This document shows positions 24,783 through 36,046 of a stretch of 64,000 nt of DNA, one piece after another. The notes under the pieces are model-generated. The model did no database searches and was not told the DNA's origin. It saw nothing but the letters and a program-made list of their open reading frames with translations. This DNA comes from Pyrenochaeta sp. MPI-SDFR-AT-0127 (Eukaryota > Ascomycota > Dothideomycetes > Pleosporales > Cucurbitariaceae). Location: the NCBI GenBank assembly GCA_020747015.1, contig JAGTJM010000005.1:310001-374000 (forward strand). The letters are read 5' to 3'. The first letter of the stretch is position 1. Each line of letters begins with the position of its first letter. The position numbers were made by a program, and so were the translations under genes.

Positions 24783-26958
24783 CTAAATCATTCGGATACG
24801 CTGCTTACCTCCTTTCCCAAGCCAGGGATGGTCTGCAGATACACCGCCCATGGAGAATGAGCCGACTCGACGAAACAATTCATTCTCATGTGACCTCTGG
24901 AGAAGTATTCCATACAGTACACCAGACCAAGCGGCCTTGGAAAAGTGATTACCTATGTTATCGCATTCCTGGTATTGGAGCATGACTGGTACTGCGACGA
25001 CTGGGATACGAAGCTGGCCGAAAAGCGGTACGAATCGATCCATGGATGCCATAGTTGATTTTGTCGTGGTAAATGGCAACGGGTAGGGTCCTTCGCCTTC
25101 TAGATTCCATATGTGGTCTGAAGCACATTTTGCATCCTCTGCTACCGGTACGACGGTGCAATGGCGCAGAGTCGCGAAAAGTGTTGCTTCGGCTGATTTG
25201 GCTGGTCCAAATGGATTTGACCCAAGAGTGTCTACGACTACATCGATTACATCGACTAGTAATTGATGATGCACGAACCTGCTCTGTGATAGAGGGAAGA
25301 ACACTTTCTTGGTGTTCGAAGCCCATGACCATGAGGGTGCGCAGTACTCGTCAGCCAACAATTCCACTTCACGTGGTAGGTCTTCCCAGTCCACAATCCA
25401 ATTTAGCTCATAAGCAAAAGTCTCGCGCCACAAACCAGCGCAATATTCTGATTTCAAGAATGGCTGCAAAGATTCTGCCACCGCTGAGATAGCGACAAGT
25501 TTGTCTGAGTGAAAGGTCAGGTTTCGCTCTGAGTAGTCCTCAACAAAGGCAAGCCACTTATGCCAGGCACTAAACTCATCCTCTGCGGAGCATGTTGGCT
25601 TCATCGGCTGATGTTCCATGTAGAAGTCACCGGCCGGGTAGCCTTGGATGCAATCCTCATCAGCACTCATTGTCGTACACTCCCAAGCCAGCCCCAAACG
25701 ACCAAAGTGCAGAATCCTCCGGGAAAGGAGACGTTCCTGGAAGGTCCACCCTCGTGCGTTCAGATAAGCGTAGTCCCTGATGTTCGCTTGCCATTTGCGA
25801 TCCCAGTTCATGGGTACGATGGAGACTGACTCTCCATGGACGACGACATTCTCATCCAATGCATCGAAGGGATTACAGGGGATATGGCATTGCAGCAGTG
25901 GCATCTGCGGTCTTTTGAAAAATATGCCGTCGTGGGAGTTTTGTGACCCCGTTGCGGCAATTGTGCATTCGGCTCGGGAGTAGACTTTGCCCATCACAGC
26001 TGCTTCACGCGCCCAGTCCTCTCTTGAATCTTGCACAATGCAGAGGCTATCAATCCATATGTAGCGGAATCCAAGCTCATGGCATATCTTTATTGCATGC
26101 TGGAAGGTCTTTGGCAGCTGCTTGCTATCAATGCCTGCCAGTAGGCTGTTCAGGTTCTCCATTTTGAGCTTGTATATATCAGCTCCACCCCAACAGTGGC
26201 TGAGAGCCAGATATCGCGTGCTGCTTTCCAGATTGCTGCTTAGCTGTAGGCTAAGACTGTTTTCGCTCTTGTAGCCAACGTACACAAGGCGAGTAGGTAA
26301 CCAGAGTTTCGCATCCTTGTCACAGATGGCGGTCTTGATATCGCATGTTCGGTGAAACGCTTGACAGTTCTCAAGCCACTGCCTAGCTTGTTCGAATGAC
26401 CGTTCAGTCGCCGTAGATTCTCCAAGAACTGACGAAGATAATGCGTTGATACCTGGGTAACGAGATTTGTCAATATTGATGTTACTTTCGTGGTTAGAGG
26501 ACCAACCTTTTACTGCGACTACACGAAATTGCAAGCCGGGTAATTCATTTCCAAAGTCAAAATTGAGCCTGATTGGATTGATTTGCCCGCGCACGTAGCG
26601 TTCAATTGACACCTGGATCAAGTTATTGCTAGCCTCTACTCTTAGAGGCTCGATAAGACCAGGCGTAACCTGCAAAAGATCCACAACTAAGTGACATAAA
26701 GCACAGACTTCTTGGTCTGCGCAGGCGGCCAGCTCTTGAAAGTTATTGTGATGCTGATTCCAGTGTCTGTGGCCTTTGGCCGGCCAATTATAGTTCTCAT
26801 TACTTGGCAGGTTGGACCATATCTCCGGTGGTTGAAGGAAGATGGCACGGCAACAGTCACAAAAATCTTTTAATCGGGAGCTGTCAAACTTTCTACAAGT
26901 ACATTAGCTCGGCTCGCGTTGCAGATGCTTCTTAAATACCTAACTTACTCTTCGACAT
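24783..26958 (-). CDS. HET-domain (heterokaryon incompatibility) protein
   Basis: Members of this fungal family trigger cell death on fusion of unlike strains. Two exons, 26958-26949 and 26866-24783, 697 residues. The 82-nt intron (gtaagt donor) joins a MSK start to FCDCCRAIF; an in-frame ATG further upstream is also possible. The N-terminal part has paired cysteines (FCDCCRAIF and ADQEVCALCHLV). The HET core shows YLALSHCWGG, IWIDSLCIVQDSREDW, ECTIAATGS and RGWTFQERLLSRRILHFG, followed by the usual APSWSWAS downstream. The partner and specificity are unknown. HET genes are often polymorphic and dispensable, which agrees with the accessory look of this side of the window. Confidence 0.85.
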
Positions 26959-27701
26959 AGTACACACTTTGGGTCCGGGTATCATAATCACGACCTCCTC
27001 CTCGTGCGCTTTAGGATGCTTAGTGATAGAAATACACACAATATTCAGGCCCTAGACTTACTCAGCATGCCTCATTGCCATATTTAATGCCCATAACGAA
27101 CACTGAGCGCACGCACCTCCTCGTCCTTTGCTACTATGCTCACATGCAGCCTGTTCAAGTACGCTCGTCATGATCAATCGTATTTTATGACCTTTCAAAC
27201 ACAGAGCAGTGTACAATCTTGCATATATTTTTTATATCATTATGGTATGATCGTGCCAGCGACTGCGGGGTAGAGTTTGTTGGAGTTGGGCTGAGCTGAA
27301 TGCTGCCTCAGTGGCTTCAAAAGCCTCAATTGCTTATCTCAGCAGGCTCAGACGTTTGCTACAAATCACATTTGTGAGGCACGCCTGTCACATATTGCAG
27401 AGGGCCTGAGATTAAGCGGCCGAAATGAACCTCAAGGCTTGCTCTTTCCTCTAAGAAGGGTTGTGCTCTTGGCTCCAAGTTGAGATTGACATGTAGCAAA
27501 GGCATGAAAAGTCCCCAGAACATAGAGTTCTCACCTCGTAATGGATGGATTTAACTAATGTGTTCATTCATATCGTTTTTACATCTATGACATCACCTTT
27601 CATGTCACCGTTCCGTTCTCCTGACGAAAGATCAACGCCCAAAATGCGAAAGCTAACCGTTCTTTTCATCGGTCACAGATACTTGGCTCCTTTCGCGAAA
27701 T
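26959..27701. other. Intergenic, no gene recognised
   Basis: This lies between the HET gene promoter and the 3' end of the eRF3 gene, both on the minus strand. It is A/T-rich around 27190-27250. No supported coding frame. Confidence 0.45.
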
Positions 27702-29960
27702 TTAAGCCTCAGTATCCGTGATCAGCTTCGTGATTTTGCCAATAGCGATAGTTTGGCCTTGATCTCTGCTCGGTCATTAGTACACGATACAAGAAATCGG
27801 TAAACATCGAAGTAGGCTTACCTTAGTGTAAATCGTCCAAGCTGTGGGTAGTCCTCGAAGCGTTCCACACAAATAGATCCAGCGGTACCGGTGATCTGCA
27901 ATCGCGCAATGATGCTCATACCCTTAGTAGCAAAACCTGGCGCCTTCTTACTCCTACGTCCGGTGCCCTTCTCCAACTTATGCAATAGAGCAGAAATTGT
28001 GACTTCTTCTTGCGCAGCATGAACGTGCAGCACGCAATTGAAGCCAGCCGTCATGATAGATTTGATATCAAGAAGGACGACCTGAGCCTCGAACTGCGAG
28101 ACGCAGTGCACTGGCCGCTTTGGTGAGCAAAGTACGTATCCGGGAAGAATATCTTCTTCCTCAACTCCGCGAAGACGAATGCGCACTTGATCACCACATG
28201 TTGCACCAGGGATTTCTTCTTCTTGCTCTCCGAACAGAGCAGATATGTGAATCATTTGTCGGTTTGGCATCATGAGGTACTTGTTTTCTTTCTTGATGAT
28301 ACCTGGGAGAGTCAGCAACGGACACAAAGAAATAGCTGCAGACCAAGTACTTACCTGACTCAATCTTGCCTTCCACCATGGTACCCATATCCTTGTACTT
28401 CGCGGCGATTGGCATCATGAAAGGAGCATTTAGCTTGCGCTCAAGGGCTTGCATATCATCCAGATACTCGAGTAGGGATGGGCCATCATACCAAGGAGCC
28501 AGCTCCTTTGGCACACGCTCCTTGATGCCGGTGAAGGTCTGAGCACTGACGGGCATCATCGAGATGTCTGTTTTTGGATTGTATCCTAGACCTTTCAAGA
28601 ATTGTACCAGCTTAGTAGTACATTCCTTGAACCGATCTTCAGACCATTCGACTGTGGGATCGTCCATCTTGTTTACAACAATGACAAGCTTGTTCACACC
28701 TTGGGTCTTGGCCAAGATAGCGTGCTCTCGAGTTTGGCCTCCCTTCTCAAACCCAGTTTCGTACTCTCCCTTACGGGCAGAGATGACGAGGACACCAAGA
28801 TCAGCTTGCGACGCACCACCAATCATGTTGGGAACGTATGTCTTGTGGCCAGGCGCATCCAGGATAGAATAGCGTCGCTTCTCTGTCTCGAAGAAACCAC
28901 GACCAACCTCGATTGTCTTGCCTTGCGCACGTTCTTCTTTGTTCAAATCAAGCGCCCATGAGATGTACCATGTCTCACGGCCAGCATCCTTGGCTTCTCG
29001 CTTATACTTGTCCAATGTCCGCTCGTCGACCATGCCTGTCGAGATGAGGATACTGCCACCAAGTGTCGATTTGCCTGCATCGACGTGGCCGAGGAAGATG
29101 ATGTTCACGTGCTCCTTTCCATATATTTCTGCAAGTGTTGCTTCGTCGACAACTTCGGACTGCTCGACCTCGACATCTGGCACTTCAACGACCGGCTTCT
29201 CCTTTGGTGTTGGACTATTGCGGCCTGATGATGGTGTTGGTGAGTTCCTTCCAGACCCTGTGGCAGATGCGGTAGGTGCCCCTGTTTTCTCGATGGCTTT
29301 GGCGGCGGTAACCTTGGCTCCTGCCTCTGGGGCTGTCTTATCTGCCTTTTCCTTTGCAGCTGAGGGGGCCGCAGCTGGGGTTCCAAGGGAAAGCACCTTG
29401 GCTCCTCCGGTCTTCTCTACCTTGGGCGCTGTAGTGTCTGCGCCGATAGACAAAACTTTTGCCTTTGGCGCACTGTCGCCGCCGATGGACAAGACCTTCG
29501 CCTTTGGTGCCGCCTCTTTCTTTGGCTCAGCAGGTGCTGAGCTTTCTGTGCTTGCGACGTCGGCCTCTCCTCGCTTTGCAATCTTTACAGGTGCTTGGCG
29601 TTGCTGTTGCTGTTGAGGCTGATAGTTCTGCTGTTGCTGCTGGTAGCCCCCGTACTGGTTTCCTTGTTGGCCGTAGTTTGGGTAACCCTGCTGCTGTTGC
29701 TGCTGCCCGTATTGAGGGTAGCCTTGTTGGTAGCCGTACTGTTGCTGGCCGCCATAGCCCTGGTTGTACCCGCCGTATTGCTGGTACTGGCCGTATCCTT
29801 GATTGTACCCGCCGTACTGCTGGCCGGGCACAAAGGACTGTGCGCCGGGTGTGAAGGATGCGGCGCCAGGCTGAAAGCTCCCAGCGTTGGGGTTGTTGAG
29901 GTTGAGGCCCTGTGCCTGCTGTGAGAGCCGCTCCTCCTCGTCTTCCCAGCTGTCGGCCAT
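27702..29960 (-). CDS. SUP35: Translation termination factor eRF3 (Sup35) with Q/N-rich prion-like head
   Basis: The GTPase that works with eRF1 in stop-codon recognition and peptide release in the cytosol. Exons 29960-28355, 28302-27822 and 27765-27702, 716 residues. Residues 25-46 contain three overlapping PAM2-like motifs (NAGSFQPG, GAASFTPG, GAQSFVPG), which suggests poly(A)-binding-protein contact. Residues 47-122 are a Q/N/Y/G-rich prion-like region with repeats such as QYGGYNQGYG. A middle charged region carries three KVLSIG/KVLSLG repeats. The GTPase domain has GHVDAGKST from 291, DAPGH, NKMD and SAQTFTG, followed by the eRF3/EF1A beta-barrel domains ending RFTLRDQGQTIAIGKITKLI. It is divergent from the RanGTP-binding protein gene, with 464 bp between starts. 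Confidence 0.95.
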
Positions 29961-30424
29961 TGTAGAGGTGGGTAGGTGGGTGGGGGAGGGTGTGAAATTT
30001 GGGACGTTCCGGCGGCGGACGAGGGAGGAAGAAGTGTACCCGTATAGTTATCGGAGGCGACTAAGGAGTGACTAGAGGGTTATATGGGTGGCCGTTGGGC
30101 GTCGTGGTCGGCGGCGAAAAGTGAGAAATGTGTGCGGGTCGCTGCTGCCCACCTTGGATTTGGCGGGGTCGCTTGCCAGTGGCTGGTGGGGCTGACTCAA
30201 GCCTCTCTCTGCCTAAGATTGGCCAGGATTCCTTGCATCATATGCAAACAAACACTCGAGCGCCCTCCAACGCGTTTCACTTGAGCATTGTTCACCTAAG
30301 CCTGCACTCAGTCACGCTTTGCCTGGCAGACCGAGACTTCGGCCCCAATGTATTCCTCACTTTCTCTTGCGTGAACACTCGCTCTCTTACTCAACCCACA
30401 TTCGGCGTCCAATAGGAAGCCAAG
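29961..30424. promoter_or_regulatory. Shared upstream region of eRF3 and Yrb30-like genes
   Basis: A 464-bp divergent intergenic region, GC/purine-rich on the eRF3 side and pyrimidine-rich just before the plus-strand start. It probably acts as a bidirectional promoter; no specific factor site was assigned. Confidence 0.4.
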
Positions 30425-32752
30425 ATGGACGTTTTACTATCAAAGGTATGACTGTGCTCTGACTCTGAAAGATGTCACGCATGGGCTGTGTATTGCTCGG
30501 AGATTAGGTATTTCCTAGAGACTGACATCTCCTAGGTGACCCAGCAGGCTATGAGCTATGCCATTCGAAGTGGGATAGCAATTACCAGCACCTATGCGCT
30601 CAAGCAGTGTGGCCGGCTGATGAAGACGGTGGATGGCCGCGAGAAAGAAGAGCTCGCGTCATTGCAGTTCCGGCTTGACTCGAAAATCAAGATCATTTCG
30701 CCAGCTATTGACATGATCGAGCTCATCGCAGCCCGTGGTAATACATCACTCGAGTCAGCCGTTGGGCTTACCAAATCCCTTCGGTGGGACATTCAAACCC
30801 TGGGCAGCCGAGTAGAGAAGGCTGTAGCCGAGGAGCAGCTCACTCGAAGGGGCAGTTCAAAGGCAAAGTCACGGGCTCAGAACGACGTTGAGCTCAAAGT
30901 AATCATATCAGAAATGAGGAAATTACTAGAGCGCATCGAGGATGCTGTCCCACTGATCAATCTGGCCATCACGACTTCGGGAGTGAGCCTCAACACCACT
31001 CTTCCGGCTACAGTATCACCATCAAGGTTGCTGCAAGCCAGCACGTTTCTGACTTCTGGCGACATGCAGTATTGCGCTGCAAAGCCAAGGGCCCAACAAA
31101 TTGGGCCAACGTTCACCCTGTCTATGTACATGCTCTTCTCAGGTTATGCCAATAGACCTCACGGAGAGAGCTTCCGGGAAACAACATGGAAAGAGGTAAT
31201 GCACAAGGCCCGCGTAACGCTCCTGAGAGTGCCACTCGACCATGTTTATGATTACCCGGCACCTTTCGGACAAGATGCACGACGAGGAGAAGAACCTAGT
31301 CACCGTCATATTCCCTCAGAGAGCCTGCTGCAAGAGTTTGCCTACCAGCTTCTTATTGTTGAGGATCTAGACGACGGTCGAATGCATGATTTCGAGGATG
31401 GCGAGCCCCACCCAGAACCTTACGATGGGATTCGGCAAGCCGGTATTCGTGAAGTGTTTCCCATCCATGAGATCTCCAAAATCTTTTATGCCGACACAGG
31501 CAAGATTCTCAACATTGGTACGGATGGTGAAACCAACAACCCAATCTTGCTTTTGAAGCGGGATATCAACGCGACACCCCCACGCCGAATGATGGAACGA
31601 GATGCTGTAGAGACAGGCTACGAGTCTGATGACTCGCATACAGTTGGTGGCGATGATGCGGACGCCGAACAGACAGAGCTGGACGCTCAATTCCAACGGG
31701 AGTCAACCCCAAACCTACCAGAAAAGGACTCCCAGGAACCAGACCTACCAAATTTCCCGTGGCGGCTCCCGCCCACACTAGATCTTGAATGGATGGCTTT
31801 CGAAGTGTACACAGAGGATCCTTCATCCGACTCCGAATTCGACGAGACCGAGGAGTCCGAACTCGATGCTTCATCGCCACAGCCTGCCCCAGAACGTGAC
31901 GGCTCAGAGTCTCCGGCGTTCCTTTCCCGCCTATCTAACCTCAACCTTCGCCCGTCCACGCCGTCTGAGTCACCATCTGCCACGCTGAACAACCAGCTCA
32001 TTCCATCACCACAGAAGGCGTCTGCACCAGTACCTCAGTCCATGCCACAGGCACCCACGACTCTTCCACCAATCAAGACGTCTCTCTCCCTGCTGGAGAT
32101 GCTCATCCGTCTTACTGCTCTCCAACAATTTCAACAATCCTCCCATCTCGCCATTCCTGATGAGTTTCTCAACTTTTTCTTGTCAGACAGTAGCACAGTT
32201 GGTGCAGGCAGCGATGCTGATCTGCGCCGTCGCGTGCGTCGAGAGGCGAGGATGAGGGTTGGCTTTGACCCGTACGACGAGAGTCCAATCAAGCGCCGCG
32301 GCGAGGATTATCTCGAGCATGAGCTTCATGATGGCGACGAAGTATATGAGACTATCTCACCAGACAATGGTCTAGAGTATGACTACGAAGGATATCCAAC
32401 AAGCAGAGCCTCAACAAACTATTCAGGCTCACGCTCCGGAACCCCAGCTCGATCGCCTACACTCCCAAACTCGACGCCAGTATCAGCAAGTCGCTCCAAG
32501 TCTTCGGCAGACATTCTGAACAACACCAGACAAACACTAGGCAACGTGTCGTCACCAAGCCCTCTTCTTCGACGTGCAACTACACAGCCCAATCATTTCA
32601 AAGCCTTGAAGCAGCCCAGCTTCCGAGGACCACCTACAGCACCACACACGTCAAGTTCGCCACGACATGCGCAAGCAGGGCCTGGTGCGCAGTCCTTCAG
32701 AGGTAGTGTGGCGCCTGATACACCGCCCAGCAGCGTGGGAAAGCTGGCTTAG
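30425..32752 (+). CDS. RanGTP-binding protein, Yrb30-like (Ran-binding family)
   Basis: It matches my recollection of the ascomycete RanGTP-binding protein family related to yeast Yrb30, which binds Ran/Gsp1-GTP and modulates its hydrolysis. Exons 30425-30445 and 30536-32752, 745 residues; the first exon encodes MDVLLSK. The conserved N-terminal half includes QQAMSYAIRSGIAITSTYA, ARGNTSLESAVGLTKSLRW, RRGSSKAKSRAQNDVE and SPSRLLQASTFL, then QIGPTFTLSMYMLFSGYA. The middle (about 390-520) is acidic and Ser/Pro-rich, and the C-terminal 150 residues are low-complexity Ser/Thr/Pro. There are no membrane segments or signal peptide. Divergent from eRF3. Confidence 0.82.
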
Positions 32753-33123
32753 CACCCATCAAGGGACGACGATCTGGTCCTTGTCCCTCGATGCTTCCAG
32801 CCGATATGGCGTAGAATTAGATACCATGAAACTCTTGTGCAAGAGGTTGCAAGACGAAATGGAGAGGTATGTACGCATCTGCAAGGTGTTTTGGGGAATC
32901 TGCACTCTTTTCTAGTTAGAGATACCATATCATCTTTTCTGCACAGCACAGCATAGCGTAGCACAGCACAACACAGCATAAGCGAGCGGGCATCTCATAT
33001 ACTCAGAAGCAAAATTGCATTCATTTGGTCCTTGTATAAACATAGCCTGCTTGTGATTATTGCCTATGCGCCAATACGCCATTCGAGCTCTCATTCAGTA
33101 TATTTACGAGCCTGGAGAAGGCT
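32753..33123. other. Convergent 3' region with imperfect repeat
   Basis: This lies between the 3' ends of the Yrb30-like and BSD genes. It holds an imperfect AGCAC/AGCAT tandem repeat at 32941-32981. No coding content. Confidence 0.45.
32941..32981. repeat. Imperfect AGCAC-type tandem repeat
   Basis: Units of cagcaca/cagcata recur over about 40 bases in the 3' intergenic region; a simple low-complexity repeat. Confidence 0.6.
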
Positions 33124-34519
33124 TTACTCCCAATCCTCCTCATCGCTCTCCTCGGCCACTGCCTTCTTCTTCTCTTGCGGACTGCCTGGAGCCCGGCTGG
33201 GCGCACGGCTTGTTGCGCCGCTGACGAGATCGTAGCTCGCGTCGCTGTCTGCCACGCTCTTCTCATCGTTTGAGCGGCGTGGTTGTGCAGATTTGCGATG
33301 TTCGTCGTCTGCGGTCTTGTCTTCTGTGGGCTTGAGTGTCTTTACGGATGCGGCGAGGGTCGTGGTTGATGTGTTTGAGGGTTTGGAAGGGGTGGCGGTG
33401 GTGGGGCGCTCGGAAGATTCGTCGTCTGAGTCTTCGTCCCAGGCTACTTCTTCATCGTTGGCGGGTGTCGATGCTGTGACATGTCAGTCAGTATATGGTC
33501 CCGAGTTGTAGAGTGTTGGATGTAGCATACCCTTGAGCATCTCTCTTCTCCTCTGCTCCTCACTCTCAATAACAAATCTTAGGAAGTAATAACGCCTCCA
33601 GAAACTCGCATAGTCGACCCTCTCGGGCACACACTTCTCCATAGCACTCCTCAGCTCCTCATGCTTCTCCAAGTCCTTGGCAATCGCATCCGTCTTTCCG
33701 TCCACATCAAATCCTGCCTTCCACTTTTCCCACTCGGGGCTTGCCGGGTCCTTGAGGAAGGAGTCAAGCGTGGAGTGGATAACGTGTAACTGCGCATCGA
33801 AGCGTGTAGCATGTACAACTTTCTTGCCGCTGCTGTCTTTGGATTCGAAGAGCACATCGCCGTTCTTGTCGGCCTCGGACCCAGATTCGGGAGGGGCAAT
33901 GGTGACAGCATCACGGAGAAAGTTGCGAATATTGGAGCCAAACTTAAGCAATGCCTCATCAGCTGCGTCTTCGGCCTTTTCAATGTCCTTCAATCGTTTT
34001 GTAGCCTCGGATCGAAAGCGCGAGAGTATTCCCTCGGCCTCCTTGACAATGTCTGCTGGCAGCGATTCGGGGCGGTCTGGGTGTGCGTCTGGGTCTTCCT
34101 TTGTCTTCTCAGATGTAGCATCTTTGTCGGTGGAGTCGGTCTTGGACGTGGAAGGGTCGCCGGCCTGGACGGAAAGATTGCGCGCATGGCTTATGAGATT
34201 GGAGACACCGGCAGTCGCGGTCTTGCTGAGCGGTGCGTACTGCTTGCTTGCATTGTCGTAATATTGCTCACCCTGCCCATGGCTGTCAGGCGCTGGTCAC
34301 TGCCCTTATATACAGTCGTCTTACCTGCTTTTTTACAGTCCCCAAAAACCCGCCTAATCGAGCCGCCCAGGGGCTGCTTGATATGGCTTTGTATGCGTCT
34401 TGGATCTCGGCATTGAAGTTGCTTGTGGTCTGCTGATGGGTACTGTCTCCGCCGGGTTGCTGTTTGGTGGGGTCCTGAGGATAGCTCTCCTCTTGAATAT
34501 GGTCGTAAGCAGAGTCCAT
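33124..34519 (-). CDS. BSD-domain protein
   Basis: The BSD domain is found in TFIIH subunits, synapse-associated proteins and DOS2-like proteins; the cellular role here is unknown. Exons 34519-34325, 34272-33531 and 33473-33124, 428 residues; the ATG is two codons inside a frame opened by GTG. The N-terminal segment is polar ([13 protein letters not shown]). An amphipathic [28 protein letters not shown] stretch follows (broken by intron 1), resembling the N-terminus of fungal Dos2/SYAP-like proteins. The BSD domain lies around residues 225-300 with the signature [15 protein letters not shown] and a downstream basic RRREMLKG. The C-terminus is acidic and Ser-rich, ending SDEEDWE. It is followed tail-to-head by the TSR2 gene on the same strand. 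Confidence 0.8.
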
Positions 34520-34963
34520 GTTCACGACTTGAGAGGTGGAAAGGGGGTGGAAGTGGTGTTGTGGGAGCTAAGGATGTTGTTGGTCGTGAGACAGCTCGGA
34601 TGCATCAAGGGTCCAGTGCCAATGCGGGGACTGCTGCACGCAACCAGCGCTCTGGCGGCCAAGGTACGCTTCGTGTGACACAGACCATTGCGCATACCAC
34701 GTTCAACAACATCAATGTGGGGCATGATTTTGGTCGACTCAATTCTCTATTTGCTTTCCTCTCATGGCCTGCTGTTTTGTGGAACACAGCTGTCCAGCAT
34801 CATCACCTCCCCTGGTTGTTGGGCGCGAAGCTTCTGCAGCATCCTTTGCACGGCTTGGGCGAGCGTTGGGGTGGAGGGCATGCATCAGCATTAGGCCACC
34901 AAATGCTGCTCCTCCATATGACTGCAATGTCGAAGTGTGTGGTCCAAGAGCCATCCTCACCTT
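34520..34963. other. Intergenic between TSR2 3' end and BSD gene start
   Basis: 444 bp serving as TSR2 3' region and BSD gene promoter. Plus-strand frames here (e.g. 34423-34995) are unsupported. Nothing else seen. Confidence 0.45.
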
Positions 34964-35593
34964 TCACCGCTTCTTCTTGCCAATCACCTTTGTAAAGCCC
35001 TCTTCGTCCACCTCCGGCTCAGGCTTTGGCTTCGCAGGCACAAGTGCAGGCGCCTCACCCATCTCCACGTCTTCATCGTCCTCGTCACTCTCTTCGTCCA
35101 CACTGTCCCACTCTGCGTCCTGGTTGCTCTCTCGCACATTGACGCTCCCGGTCGCGACCTCTTTGCCCTTTCTCTCCTCCCACTTCTTCTGTAATTTGTC
35201 CACCGTGCTGGTATTTCCCTCGCCAATCTCTTTCCGTATCGCCATAATCTCCTTTGCCACGTTTACTTCGGTCTCGTCTTCGAGCCGGACGCCAAACTCG
35301 TCTTCGAGAACTTGGAGCAGCATGACCTCGACGTCTTCAGTGTCGGTCAACGGTTCCGATGCAAAAAGATCAGAGATCTGGCCTGCAAGCCAATCGCGCT
35401 TGTCTGAAGAGTCGGGGCCGCCCCATTGATTTTGCACCGCAACGGTAAGATTCGCCCAGTTGAAGAGCGCGTGCCAGATCCCGAGGTCAAATTTGGCCTG
35501 GAGCTGCTCTTGAAGTCATTGTTAGATGCTGCTAGTGATACTGAATTCTGGCTGCATACCTGGTATCGCTTTGTAAGCTGCAGGTGCAGACAT
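34964..35593 (-). CDS. TSR2: Pre-rRNA-processing protein TSR2
   Basis: An escortin-type chaperone that delivers ribosomal protein eS26 to pre-40S particles and is needed for 20S pre-rRNA processing. Exons 35593-35560 and 35508-34964, 192 residues, joined across a 51-nt intron (MSAPAAYKAIPE, then QLQAKFDLGIWHALFNWANL). The defining WGG motif is in AVQNQWGGPDSSDKRDWL, followed by the family's helical region (VEVMLLQVLEDEFGVRLED). The C-terminus is strongly acidic (DEESDEDDEDVEMGE) with a final basic KKKR patch, as usual in the family. It is divergent from the protein kinase gene, 453 bp between starts. Confidence 0.92.
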
Positions 35594-36046
35594 TTTGGAT
35601 TTCTTTTGAGCTGGCAGACTGGTGGTGCTTTGGGTCACAAAAAGTTCGCTTTGTCTGTTATCGATAACGCCCCGCCACCAAACTACCGGTAGCACGTGAA
35701 GTCGTGAAGTCGCGACTTCGTTCACCTCTCAGCAATGCAACATGCTTGGCAGCTTGATTTCATGGCCACTAAACGCCATCACTCGAAACATGATTCGGGC
35801 GGTATTTTAGGCGAGTTGTTGCAAGTCCGCATCCTATACCCCCGAAAGGCGCAGCGAGAGGCGCCTGCAATGCAGCTACGATGTGGCTATGGTTCAGCTG
35901 CTCCTGCCTGCTGGAACAAGATTTGCGTGCATGTCCAAGACCTTTTGAACAGTTGCTCTCCCACCTGGACTTACCGCGTTGTGCCACTATACATCTTTAC
36001 AAGATCCTCGCTTCAACGTCAGATGCAATAGGTATACTATAGCTCG
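35594..36046. promoter_or_regulatory. Shared upstream region of TSR2 and kinase genes
   Basis: A 453-bp divergent intergenic region. No assigned binding sites and no coding frame supported. Confidence 0.35.

Noticed and set aside
24433..24783. 116-codon frame directly after the HET stop
   Set aside because: It starts with GTG, overlaps the HET stop by one base in another frame and shows no motif; probably 3' untranslated sequence.
28918..29616. 232-codon plus-strand frame opposite SUP35
   Set aside because: Shadow of the charged repeat-rich SUP35 middle region.
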